Source: a virus. From it: a DNA stretch of 64,000 bases. The translations under genes and the position numbers were made by a program. The notes beneath the pieces are model-generated. The model was not told where the DNA came from and did not search any database. It saw only the letters and a list, made by a program, of their open reading frames with translations. Shown here piece after piece: positions 35,747 to 44,701 of this stretch. Each line of letters begins with the position of its first letter. The stretch's first letter is position 1. The stretch lies in the IMG/VR virus record IMGVR_UViG_3300024503_000485, positions 126,001 through 190,000 of that record, one strand, 5' to 3'.

Positions 35747-37576
35747 ATGTCATACACAATAAACAAAACTGATGGAAGTATTTTAGCAACGGTTGCCGAC
35801 GGTCAAGTCGATCAACTATCTTCTGATATTACATTAATTGGAAAAAACTACAGCGGATTTGGCGAAGCATTAAACGAAAACTTTGTTAAGATGCTAGAAA
35901 ATTTTGCTGATACAGGTGAACCAGAAAGACCTATCCGAGGACAAATATGGTTTGATGTAAGCGAATTAAAATTAAAAGTTTACAACGGGACTCAATTTCA
36001 ACCAGTAAGTTCGGCAACAATATCAAACACACAACCTTCAACATTAGGTACAGGCGATTTATGGTTTAATGACACTGACAAACAATTATTTTTCTATGAT
36101 GGAACAAATACAATATTGTTAGGACCGTCATACTCTCAAAGTCAAGGTCTTAGCGGACTTAAAGTAGCAAGTATACTTGATTCATTAAATCAAACTCGTG
36201 TTATAACATATCTATACACCAACGGTGTGTTGTTAGGAATATTTTCAAAAGATAGTTTTACTCCTAAAATTGCTATTCCGGGGTTTTCCGGAGACATTGG
36301 TCCAGGATTTAATGCTGGTACATTAACAAATTTAAAATTTAATGTTACATCTAGTAACGCCGATAAACTTGGAAACCAACCAGCTTCGAAATATTTAAGA
36401 CAAGATACTGATAACATTATTGACGGACAATTAACAATTACCTCAAATAGAGGTTTGTTAGTTGGTGATGCACAGCAAGGACAATTTGTTGTTGTAGATG
36501 GTGATGTTGAGTTTCGTAACGATGCAGAAAATAAAAACATTTCTGTAAAAGTAAAACGAGGTGCTGCGGTTGATAGTGTTTTATCTGTAGACACAATTAA
36601 TCAAACACTAAACATTTATAAAGATAATCCCGGCAGTGAAACATTCATTGGTGGAAATTTAGTAGTTGCTGGCGATTTTACAATTCAAGGCGATACTACA
36701 ACAATTAATACTTCAACAATTAATGTTGAAGATAAAAATATTGAATTAGCAAAAACAGATACTCCAACAGACGCTTATGCAGATGGCGGCGGTATTATTT
36801 TAAAAGGCGCTAGCGATCATGAATTTTTATGGACACAGGCAAGCACAGCATGGAATAGTACCGAACATATAAATTTAGCCACAGGAAAAGCATTTAAGAT
36901 TAACGGTGTTGAAGTTATTACAGCAACATCATTAGGTCCTGGAATTACTAGTATCCCTGGTGTTACATCTTTTGGTACACAAACTTTATTAACGGTTGGT
37001 CCAGAACTTCCGCCTGGTTCAGGTAATCCTCCAACACCTTACCTACGCCTTGAAGATAATAGAATTGCAACCGTTCAGACTAATCAGGATCTTGAATTAG
37101 CCCCAGACGGAACAGGAAATGTTAGTTTAATTAACTATCCTAGAATTACAGGATTGAACGATCCTATCGATCAACAAGATGCAGCAACAAAAGAATATGT
37201 TGATAATACAATAGAAACAAGAAGTTTAGTTTTTAGCATGGATATTTCAGATGCTATTTCTAATTCTGGTATTGCAGCATACTTAACGTTAGTTGCGCCA
37301 CCGGCAGATTTTAGAGACGGCACGGTAGCACGAATTTTATGTACATCGTTATCAAACGGTTCATCAAGTTTAAACATTAATACATACTTAAATTCACTTC
37401 CAACAACTGAATTTATTACACCAGATGCTCCAAGTTCTTTAGTTCCAGGCGGAACAGCGTTTGGAGTTACAGGCGTTTCTTTTTCAACAGCAACGGTTCC
37501 TGCTCCTGTAGTGTCGGTATTTAGAATTGTAAAAACATTCCAGCTAGTTGCTGGCAACTGGACGTTTGTATCATAA
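35747..37576 (+). CDS. Tail fibre paralogue 2
   Basis: The 609-residue protein shares the ~150-residue N-terminal module with its neighbours (LNENFVKMLENFADTGEPERPIRGQIWFD, LWFNDTDKQLFFYDG). The middle is a beta-rich shaft containing the pattern TTINTSTINVEDKNIELAK, seen in many trimeric phage fibres of marine viruses. It ends in a domain (residues ~480-609) unlike the other three, which has no collar motif and no YADLAE motif. Ribosome-binding site GGAAA precedes the ATG. Exchange of the C-terminal tip relative to paralogues suggests a different ligand or attachment point. Confidence 0.75.
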   Translation: MSYTINKTDGSILATVADGQVDQLSSDITLIGKNYSGFGEALNENFVKMLENFADTGEPERPIRGQIWFDVSELKLKVYNGTQFQPVSSATISNTQPSTLGTGDLWFNDTDKQLFFYDGTNTILLGPSYSQSQGLSGLKVASILDSLNQTRVITYLYTNGVLLGIFSKDSFTPKIAIPGFSGDIGPGFNAGTLTNLKFNVTSSNADKLGNQPASKYLRQDTDNIIDGQLTITSNRGLLVGDAQQGQFVVVDGDVEFRNDAENKNISVKVKRGAAVDSVLSVDTINQTLNIYKDNPGSETFIGGNLVVAGDFTIQGDTTTINTSTINVEDKNIELAKTDTPTDAYADGGGIILKGASDHEFLWTQASTAWNSTEHINLATGKAFKINGVEVITATSLGPGITSIPGVTSFGTQTLLTVGPELPPGSGNPPTPYLRLEDNRIATVQTNQDLELAPDGTGNVSLINYPRITGLNDPIDQQDAATKEYVDNTIETRSLVFSMDISDAISNSGIAAYLTLVAPPADFRDGTVARILCTSLSNGSSSLNINTYLNSLPTTEFITPDAPSSLVPGGTAFGVTGVSFSTATVPAPVVSVFRIVKTFQLVAGNWTFVS

Positions 37577-37596
37577 TGAATAAGGAGCGAAATTAA

Positions 37597-39720
37597 ATGC
37601 CATACGTTATAAACCGATACAACGGTACACAATTAGTTGTCTTAGAAGACGGCACATTAGATACAACAACTAGTTTAGGTTTACTAGGTAGAAATTACTC
37701 CGGCTACGGTGAAGTTCAAAATGAAAACTTTCTATTTTTATTAGAAAATTTTGCAAATGGTGCTGCACCAATTAGACCTCTTAGCGGGCAATTATGGTAC
37801 AATAGTACAACCAGCACTTTAAACATTTATGATGGTGCATCGTGGAAGTCGGCTTCAGCCGCTGATGTAAGCACATCAGAACCTCCAACAGGAACAGGTT
37901 CTTTTTGGTTCAATCCAGACACAAATCAACTTTTTGTGTATGACGGAGCAGAATGGAAATTAGTTGGCCCAGAAGCTGTTGACGGATTCCCTGGCACCAA
38001 AATGGAATCTACAACCTTATATGATACAAGTAATTTGGCCCATGCTGTAATTTTAATGAAAGTAAACAACATTGTTCAAGGTATTGTATCAAAGACATTT
38101 TTTACTATTCGTTCGTCAGATTCTATTTCTGGATTTTCAACTATAGTTCCAGGATTAAACATTTCTTCTCTAGTAGTTATTAAAGGAAATGTTGAAGGAA
38201 ATTCAACAACTGCTTCTAGGTTGCAAACATCAAGAACAATTAATGGTGTAGTATTTGATGGCGGATCTGATGTAACAATTAAATCTGCAACCACTAACAA
38301 ATTAATTAAAGGTACATATCTTACAGGTGCCGATTTTGATGGTAGCGTAACAAGAACATGGGCCGTTGATGCATCGTCAACTAATGATATTGGAAAAGTT
38401 GTTGCTAGAGATAGTTCTGGAAACTTCTCAGCAGGAACAATCACAGCTAATTTAATAGGAAATGTGGTAGGTAATGTTAGTGTTGCTACCGGATCAAGCT
38501 CATTTAATAGAGTAATTGCTAATGAATTTATTGGTGCATCGTTGTCTGGAAATGCATTTTCAGCCACACAATTAGAAACAACAAGAAAAATTAACGGCGT
38601 TAATTTTAACGGTACATCTGATATTACAATAACATCTGCGGCAAGCACGTTAACCGGTGATACATTAGCATCAAACGTAGTAACTTCATTTTTAACCAGC
38701 GTTGGAACATTAAATTCATTAGAAGTTAGTGATGCCGGTATTACACTTGGCAGCAACACTTTAAAATTATATTATGATGCTGATGTTACATTACCAGTAA
38801 TCTCAGCAACTAGTTACGGTGAATTAGTTTTTAGAGTTAACGACACAAGCGTTCCGTCAGAATTAGCTGAAGTTTCGTTAGTATCCGGACAGGTTGCCGC
38901 TGGACTAGGAGCCGATACCAAAGCAATGCTTGCTCCAAGAGTAACTGGCGGTGCAAATTTAGGATCTAGTGCTTATAGATATAATAAAGTATATTCAAAT
39001 TATATTAATGCACCAATAGTTAATACAGAAACAATTAATACAACAGCCGAAACAAACAGCGTAACCGTATCAAGTGACCTTATAATTCAAGGCAATTTAG
39101 TTGTAAACGGCATTACAACAACAATTAATTCAACTGATGTTATGGTCCATGACCTAACATTTACGGTTGCAAAAGACGTAGAAAGTCCTATCAATGCAGA
39201 CGGTGCAGGATTTATAGTTGGTGGAGCAAATGCTAGATTAGTTTATAGCGCCACTGGAGATAAGTGGACTATTAATAAACGTTTAGATGCAGGAACTAAC
39301 GATATTATTACCACTGGATTATTCCAAGGAACAGCTACTTCTGCTAGATATGCTGACTTAGCTGAAAATTACATTGCTGATGCGGCATACGAACCTGGTA
39401 CCGTATTAGAATTTGGTGGTTCTGCAGAAGTTAGAATAGCTGAAGATGCAACTACTCGTGTAGCAGGAGTTGTATCTACAGATCCTGCTTATTTGATGAA
39501 TTCTCATTGTACTGGGCAATATGTAGTTGCCCTAGCATTACAGGGTCGAGTTCCGTGTAAAGTACGAGGCAAAATTTCTAAGGGCGATATGCTAATCAGC
39601 GGTGGTAGCGGGTATGCAAGACCGTGTACAACCCCGCAAATTGGTACTATTATTGGTAAAGCCTTAGAAGATTTTGAAGGGATTGAGGGCATTATTGAAG
39701 TTGCTGTGGGCAGGATCTAA
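37597..39720 (+). CDS. Tail fibre paralogue 3 with YADLAE-type C-terminal domain
   Basis: The 707-residue protein has the shared N-terminal module (VQNENFLFLLENFANGAAP, GQLWYNSTTSTLNIYDG). A long shaft follows, with repeats of TSRTINGVVFDGGSDVTI/TTRKINGVNFNGTSDITI type and a TTTINSTDVMVHDLTFTVAKD segment like that of paralogue 2. The C-terminal ~130 residues begin ATSARYADLAENYIAD and contain GVVSTDPAYLMN and LQGRVPCKV, a domain also found at the end of paralogue 4. The start has an AAGGAG ribosome-binding site. Confidence 0.78.
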   Translation: MPYVINRYNGTQLVVLEDGTLDTTTSLGLLGRNYSGYGEVQNENFLFLLENFANGAAPIRPLSGQLWYNSTTSTLNIYDGASWKSASAADVSTSEPPTGTGSFWFNPDTNQLFVYDGAEWKLVGPEAVDGFPGTKMESTTLYDTSNLAHAVILMKVNNIVQGIVSKTFFTIRSSDSISGFSTIVPGLNISSLVVIKGNVEGNSTTASRLQTSRTINGVVFDGGSDVTIKSATTNKLIKGTYLTGADFDGSVTRTWAVDASSTNDIGKVVARDSSGNFSAGTITANLIGNVVGNVSVATGSSSFNRVIANEFIGASLSGNAFSATQLETTRKINGVNFNGTSDITITSAASTLTGDTLASNVVTSFLTSVGTLNSLEVSDAGITLGSNTLKLYYDADVTLPVISATSYGELVFRVNDTSVPSELAEVSLVSGQVAAGLGADTKAMLAPRVTGGANLGSSAYRYNKVYSNYINAPIVNTETINTTAETNSVTVSSDLIIQGNLVVNGITTTINSTDVMVHDLTFTVAKDVESPINADGAGFIVGGANARLVYSATGDKWTINKRLDAGTNDIITTGLFQGTATSARYADLAENYIADAAYEPGTVLEFGGSAEVRIAEDATTRVAGVVSTDPAYLMNSHCTGQYVVALALQGRVPCKVRGKISKGDMLISGGSGYARPCTTPQIGTIIGKALEDFEGIEGIIEVAVGRI

Positions 39721-39732
39721 AAAAGGGTTCAG

Positions 39733-39739
39733 ATAAATA
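39733..39739 (+). promoter_or_regulatory. Late promoter -10 motif upstream of fibre paralogue 4
   Basis: ATAAATA in the 42-base gap between fibre paralogues 3 and 4, 24 bases before the ATG at 39763, which has a GGAG ribosome-binding site. Confidence 0.6.
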
Positions 39740-39762
39740 ATAATAGTTTATGGAGCAGGGTA

Positions 39763-41589
39763 ATGGCATACCAAGTTGATAATTTTAACGGAACGTTTTT
39801 AGTATCTGTAGAAGATGGTACGATTGATACAACTACGGATTTACGTTTCGTAGGTAAGAACTACGCCGGTTATGGCGAAGTACAAAACGAGAATTTTTTA
39901 CATCTTTTACAGAATTTTTCTAATACATCGGCTCCGCCCAAGGCAATCACCGGACAAATTTGGTATGATAGCTCTACTAAAAAGTTAAAATTTTACGACG
40001 GCTCTCGATTTAAAGTTGCCAGCGGTGCTGAAGTTAGCGCAAGTGCTCCAACTGGATTAGCTAAGGGTGATTTTTGGTTTGACGAAAGTGCAAATCAACT
40101 ATACACATGGAGCGGAACAGAGTATGTTTTAATTGGACCAGCAGCCGCTCCGGAATTTGGTACTTCAGCAGCAGTAGGTCAAGTAGTACAAGACAACACC
40201 GGCGGCCCACAAACTATTGTTAAATTAGTTTCAGGTGGCGACACAATTGCTATTGCAAGTAAAACAGATTTTGTTTTAGGATCAGTTAATCCTATTACCG
40301 GATTTAGCAGAATTAAAAAGGGTATTACTTTAGTCAACACTGATAGTTTAACTGGAGTAACTACTGCATCATCGCAATATTACTTCTGGGGTACAGCAAG
40401 TAACTCGTTAAAATTAAACGGAATTGCAGCAGATCAGTTTTTAACCAAAGGTGATTTAAGATTTACAGAACAAATTGCTTTTCCTGATGCAGGAATTACC
40501 GTAGGCGATAGCGATGACTTACTAGTATTTGTTGAAACACAAGATCCTTTTTACAATGAAGTTGGTGGTAATCCGTTAAGAGACGAAGATCAAGTTGTTA
40601 TTGAACAAGCTATTGCAGGACAACCAATTACTTTTAGAATTCGTGTAAACGAAACAACTAAATCAAACGTATTAAAAGTTAAATCTAGCGGAGTATATCC
40701 AGGCTCAGATGGTAATTTATATCTTGGATCAGCATCAAAACGTTGGGGACAAATTTATTCTACAGATATTTACGGTGCATTAACTGGTAACGTTACAGGA
40801 AATACAACAGGTACACACATCGGTGCAGTATATGCCAGTGACGAAACTGAAGCCTTTGACCCAGAAACTAAAACATTTTATGGAACATTAGGTACTCCAA
40901 GTCAGCGTAGTTTAGTTTACGGAGATTTAGTAGGTGAAGTAACAGGATCAGCCCAAACTGCAAGTAAATTGGGATCTTATAGTCCAAGTATTTCAACATC
41001 TCCTGATACCGTAGTAGTTAGAGATTCCGAAGGAAATATTTACGGTACAACCTTTCAAGGAACTGCTTTACTTGCAGACCGTTTAAAAATTGATAATTTA
41101 GCAGTTGATACAGATGCAACTTATAGAACAGCTAAAACTACAGCGGTTGCAAATTCAATTGCAGCACGTGATGGTAGCGGAAACTTATCAGCAGTTTTAT
41201 TTGATGGTACAGCAACCGCAGCTCGATATGCTGACCTAGCAGAAAAATACTTAACAGATAAAGAATACGAGCCTGGCACGGTTGTTTCTGTTTGCGAACA
41301 TGGCGACCACGAAGTAGAAGCCTGTCAGTGGGGACAACGTGCTATTGGTGTAGTAAGTACAAATCCAGCGTTTATGATGAATAAAGATCTAGAAGGCGGA
41401 ACATATATTGCTCTTAAAGGTCGCGTTCCAGTTAAAGTAACAGGCGCAGTTAAAAAAGGACAACGCCTAATAGCAGGAAATGATGGAACAGCAGTAGCTG
41501 GAGTCCCACATGCAAATGATGTATTTGCTATTGCATTAGAAACAAACAACGAAACTTCTGTTAAATTAATAGAAGCGGTTATATTATAA
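39763..41589 (+). CDS. Tail fibre paralogue 4 with YADLAE-type C-terminal domain
   Basis: The 608-residue protein has the shared N-terminal module (VQNENFLHLLQNFSNTSAP, GQIWYDSSTKKLKFYDG, DFWFDESANQLYTWSG). A shorter beta-rich shaft follows and then the C-terminal domain related to paralogue 3 (ATAARYADLAEKYLTD, GVVSTNPAFMMN, LKGRVPVKV). Paralogue 4 differs in an insertion holding a CEHGDHEVEACQWG segment whose two Cys and two His residues could bind a metal. Its own late promoter allows a different expression level from the other fibres. Confidence 0.78.
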   Translation: MAYQVDNFNGTFLVSVEDGTIDTTTDLRFVGKNYAGYGEVQNENFLHLLQNFSNTSAPPKAITGQIWYDSSTKKLKFYDGSRFKVASGAEVSASAPTGLAKGDFWFDESANQLYTWSGTEYVLIGPAAAPEFGTSAAVGQVVQDNTGGPQTIVKLVSGGDTIAIASKTDFVLGSVNPITGFSRIKKGITLVNTDSLTGVTTASSQYYFWGTASNSLKLNGIAADQFLTKGDLRFTEQIAFPDAGITVGDSDDLLVFVETQDPFYNEVGGNPLRDEDQVVIEQAIAGQPITFRIRVNETTKSNVLKVKSSGVYPGSDGNLYLGSASKRWGQIYSTDIYGALTGNVTGNTTGTHIGAVYASDETEAFDPETKTFYGTLGTPSQRSLVYGDLVGEVTGSAQTASKLGSYSPSISTSPDTVVVRDSEGNIYGTTFQGTALLADRLKIDNLAVDTDATYRTAKTTAVANSIAARDGSGNLSAVLFDGTATAARYADLAEKYLTDKEYEPGTVVSVCEHGDHEVEACQWGQRAIGVVSTNPAFMMNKDLEGGTYIALKGRVPVKVTGAVKKGQRLIAGNDGTAVAGVPHANDVFAIALETNNETSVKLIEAVIL

Positions 41590-41598
41590 GGATTAAAA

Positions 41599-42501
41599 AT
41601 GGCAGGCGTTGGAACACAGATTCTTGCATCAGATTATAATAATATTCGAGACAAGATAATTGAGGTAATGGGTACCGGTGCCGGAACTTACGGGTACGGA
41701 CAAGTAATTGCTAGCACAGCAGTAGTTCAAGAAAAAGTAACCAAAGCTCAGTGGGATTATCTTCGATTTGATATTGTTAACGCTAGATTACATCAAACTG
41801 GCACACTCCCAACAATTAGAGAAATTCAAACAACTGATCCAATACGTTACGATGCTGATCATCCAAATTATCAGTATAATACTATTGCTGAACAAGCAAG
41901 AACTGATAGATTTTCAATTGGAGCAGGACAATTTCATACATTAGCAGCAGGGGATGTTTCTAGATCCTCGGCATGGGCTAATAGCGTGTCGTCAAATGTA
42001 GTTGTTGATTTTGGAACGGTTGACCAGTGTAGGTTCTTTTTTAATTCTGGCGGAAAAATTCGATTATATTCTTCAAGAACTGGCGGATCCTCTACTGCTC
42101 AAAATGCTGCCTGGACTAGCCTACTTAGCGCAGTAGGTTCACGAGATTTTTCAGTAAGTTCGTCCGGAGTGTCTTTTTATCAATTGACAAATAGTTACCA
42201 AACATTCTATACATCTACATCGTCATCACCGTATGCATCAAATAGATATACAATTGATGTAAAGTGTAATGTTGCTGATAATTCTGGCGGAACAACTAAT
42301 CAATTAACATTTAGAATTACTTGGCTTGATTCATATACTGATCCAAGTCCTGGAAATCCTCCTCCACCGGGCGATAGTGTTGACGGAACATTAACATTAA
42401 CTATCGAAGAAATTAAAGCTTCGGGAACCCTGTTACCTTCTGGTTCTTTTACAATCACAAGTCCAACAAGTTATTCAATATCTGCAATTGCAGGCTCGTA
42501 A
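41599..42501 (+). CDS. Virion structural protein, first copy of a tandem pair
   Basis: This 300-residue protein opens with ASDYNNIRDKIIEVMGTGAG..YGYGQ and has QWDYLRFDIVNARLHQTG, a pattern seen repeatedly in structural proteins of marine T4-like phages. The C-terminal half is beta-rich and Ser/Thr/Gly-rich (RFFFNSGGKIRLYSS, NSYQTFYTSTSSSPYASNRY), with a proline-rich loop (DPSPGNPPPPGDSV). The next gene has the same architecture over its full length, so the two arose by duplication. No signal peptide or enzyme motif is present. Probably a fibre- or neck-associated virion component. Confidence 0.65.
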   Translation: MAGVGTQILASDYNNIRDKIIEVMGTGAGTYGYGQVIASTAVVQEKVTKAQWDYLRFDIVNARLHQTGTLPTIREIQTTDPIRYDADHPNYQYNTIAEQARTDRFSIGAGQFHTLAAGDVSRSSAWANSVSSNVVVDFGTVDQCRFFFNSGGKIRLYSSRTGGSSTAQNAAWTSLLSAVGSRDFSVSSSGVSFYQLTNSYQTFYTSTSSSPYASNRYTIDVKCNVADNSGGTTNQLTFRITWLDSYTDPSPGNPPPPGDSVDGTLTLTIEEIKASGTLLPSGSFTITSPTSYSISAIAGS

Positions 42502-42529
42502 TTGTTTAAATACCTAACGGAGGAATTTA

Positions 42530-43435
42530 ATGGCGGCCTATGATTATATTAGCGTACCGGATTATAACAATATTAGAAATAAAATTTCTGGAGTAATGTC
42601 TACCGGGTCAGCCACACTTGGATACGGGCAGGCCTTACAATCTTCGTTGGTTGCAACTGGCGATGCTGTTACAAAGACACAATGGGATAATTTAAGATTT
42701 GATGTAGTTAATGCAATAGTGCATCAATCAGGTTCAGTTCCAACAATAACTACAATTAACGAAGGCGAATTACTTAGATATGCAGCTGATCAGCCAAATT
42801 ATCAATATAGCACATTAGCATCGTTAGCAGAAACAAATCGTTTTGATTTAGGAACAGGTCAGTATGTTACTGAAGCAGGAACATCAAGATCTAACTCTGT
42901 TTCTTTTAGTGGCGAGGTAGCAAGTACCTGTACAATATCATTTACAAGTGCTGATCAAGCAAGATATTTTTTTAATTCTGGCGGAAAAATAAGATTTACT
43001 TCAGCATTTACTCAAGGTGCTTCTCCTACACAACAAGATAATTCTTGGAACACTACTTTATCTGCAACATCTGCAAGTCCTGCTGTGTTTGGGGGTAATT
43101 CTCCCGCAGTTAATTTTTATACTTTAACCAATTCTTATCAAACATTTTATCAACTTTCATCATCATCTCCATATTCATCTAATAGATGGCAAATAGATGT
43201 ATTATGTAATATTGGTAATAATAATTCAGGCGGCGCAACATCTATAACTTTTAGATCTAGATGGATTGACGGATATACTGATCCCGGATTTCCTCCCCCT
43301 GGAGATGCAGTTAACGGAACAATGTCCTGGACCATAACCCATGTTAGAGCGTCCGGAGCTTTATATCCAAATTTAACACCTCAGAGTTTTAATGCTCCTT
43401 CTCCTGCTTATGCTGCACCTAGCACCATAGCATAA
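42530..43435 (+). CDS. Virion structural protein, second copy of a tandem pair
   Basis: The 301-residue protein is a full-length paralogue of the preceding one. Shared landmarks are PDYNNIRNKISGVMSTGSATLGYGQ, QWDNLRFDVVNAIVHQSG, ARYFFNSGGKIRF, NSYQTFYQLSSSSPYSSNRW and the Pro-rich loop DPGFPPPGDAV. Divergence is spread along the length, as expected from an old duplication. The ATG has a strong ribosome-binding site (GGAGGA, 6 bases away). It is the last gene before the late promoter of the glycosyltransferase/radical SAM operon. Confidence 0.65.
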   Translation: MAAYDYISVPDYNNIRNKISGVMSTGSATLGYGQALQSSLVATGDAVTKTQWDNLRFDVVNAIVHQSGSVPTITTINEGELLRYAADQPNYQYSTLASLAETNRFDLGTGQYVTEAGTSRSNSVSFSGEVASTCTISFTSADQARYFFNSGGKIRFTSAFTQGASPTQQDNSWNTTLSATSASPAVFGGNSPAVNFYTLTNSYQTFYQLSSSSPYSSNRWQIDVLCNIGNNNSGGATSITFRSRWIDGYTDPGFPPPGDAVNGTMSWTITHVRASGALYPNLTPQSFNAPSPAYAAPSTIA

Positions 43436-43459
43436 TTTTTCACCCCATCTATACCCCAC

Positions 43460-43466
43460 ATAAATA
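43460..43466 (+). promoter_or_regulatory. Late promoter -10 motif for the glycosyltransferase/radical SAM operon
   Basis: ATAAATA lies 28 bases before the ATG at 43494 in the only gap of this stretch. All following plus-strand genes to 56097 overlap or nearly abut and no other ATAAATA is seen between them, so one late transcript probably covers the whole cluster. Confidence 0.6.
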
Positions 43467-43493
43467 ATATACTCATATTATTAGGGAGTATGT

Positions 43494-43844
43494 ATGGAAT
43501 CTTTATTAACAAAAGCCTTAGAGTTTTCAAACTATAAGCAATCTCTAGCCATTCAACGCAAAGCGTTAAAAGAAAAAGTTGATGCAAAATTAACTTTTGG
43601 ATTCAATGGCGGTATTTTTAAAATTAACAGAGAATTAATTAATTTTGTTCAATTTTTAATTGATCAAGATAGATCTACAGATGTAGTTCTTATCGACGCA
43701 AACGACAATCCTGTTTTAGTTAATGATTTGTCAAAATTCAAAGATGAAATTTTTGACAGATACTTTACAGCGACCAACGAATATTATCAAGAATACGAAG
43801 TGATTAAAAAAGCTCGTTCTGTAGAAGCATTGGTGGATCTATGA
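43494..43844 (+). CDS. Small conserved phage protein, unknown function
   Basis: This 116-residue, mostly helical protein begins MESLLTKALEFSNYKQSLAIQRKALKEK and includes an aromatic/charged C-terminal helix (FDRYFTATNEYYQEYEVIKKAR). No known domain is recognised. It heads the glycosyltransferase/radical SAM operon and its stop overlaps the next ATG by four bases (ATGA). A ribosome-binding site AGGGAG lies upstream. Position suggests a link to fibres or to the modification genes, but nothing in the sequence proves it. Confidence 0.6.
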   Translation: MESLLTKALEFSNYKQSLAIQRKALKEKVDAKLTFGFNGGIFKINRELINFVQFLIDQDRSTDVVLIDANDNPVLVNDLSKFKDEIFDRYFTATNEYYQEYEVIKKARSVEALVDL

Positions 43845-44701
43845 AAAAAGGCGGCCTAATTTTTGCTCATAATAGCAGAGAAGTTGACTATGCTTTATTG
43901 GCAGTGATTTCTGGTGGCCTTGCAAAAAAGAATCTTGAAATTCCGTTTACTTTAGTAACAGATGATGCTACAATTGAATGGATGAAGACTTCAAATATTT
44001 GGGATAAAGCAAATGACGTTTTTGAAAACATTATTTCTACCCCACGTCCAGAAACTCTGAACACAAGACGTTTAAATGACGGTAACGAATCGAAAACAAT
44101 TCCTTTCATTAATGCCGATAGAGCATCGGTATGGGATCTAACACCATATGATAGAACACTTCTTCTAGATAGCGATTATTTGATTTTTTCTAACGCCCTG
44201 AATAATTATTGGGATATTGATGAAAGTATTTTAATATCAAAATCTATGAATGATATTAGAGGTGATCGAATTGGTTTCTTAGATAAACATGTATCTGAAA
44301 CAGGAGTTCATTTGTTTTGGGCTACCGCTGTCATTTTTACAAAAAACGAGGAAAGCAAAACATTTTTTGAATATGTAAAACATATTCGAAACAACTACGA
44401 ACAATACGGTGACATTTACAGATTTAATCCTCATCAGTATAGAAACGATATTTCTTTCAGCGTTGCAAAACATTTCTTAGAAGGTTTTACAACAGATACT
44501 TCAAATGCTTTACCGTCATTATTAACTACAACTGATAAAGATATGTTAGCCGATGTTAAGGGAAATAAATTATACTTCCTAATAAATGATCCTTTAAATC
44601 AAGAAGCATTTACAGCATGTTCTATTAATAATACCGATGTTCATGTAATGAATAAACAAAGCATTGTTAGAAATAAAGATAAATTGTTGGAGTTAATATG
44701 A
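43841..44701 (+). CDS. GT-A-like glycosyltransferase (GT8-like)
   Basis: The 286-residue protein shows the GT-A nucleotide-sugar-binding pattern. An N-terminal VTDDATIEW segment is followed by RTLLLDSDYLIF, in which D110-S111-D112 form the metal/UDP-sugar-binding DxD. The arrangement resembles GT8-type retaining transferases. It overlaps the next gene (another transferase) by four bases. The sugar donor and acceptor cannot be read from the sequence; the virion fibres, encoded just upstream, or a host surface glycan are candidates. Confidence 0.65.
   Translation: MKKGGLIFAHNSREVDYALLAVISGGLAKKNLEIPFTLVTDDATIEWMKTSNIWDKANDVFENIISTPRPETLNTRRLNDGNESKTIPFINADRASVWDLTPYDRTLLLDSDYLIFSNALNNYWDIDESILISKSMNDIRGDRIGFLDKHVSETGVHLFWATAVIFTKNEESKTFFEYVKHIRNNYEQYGDIYRFNPHQYRNDISFSVAKHFLEGFTTDTSNALPSLLTTTDKDMLADVKGNKLYFLINDPLNQEAFTACSINNTDVHVMNKQSIVRNKDKLLELI

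Noticed and set aside
38076-38759. 227-codon minus-strand frame opposite fibre paralogue 3
   Set aside because: Antisense shadow of a repetitive fibre gene; its hydrophobic composition is explained by the codon pattern of the real gene.
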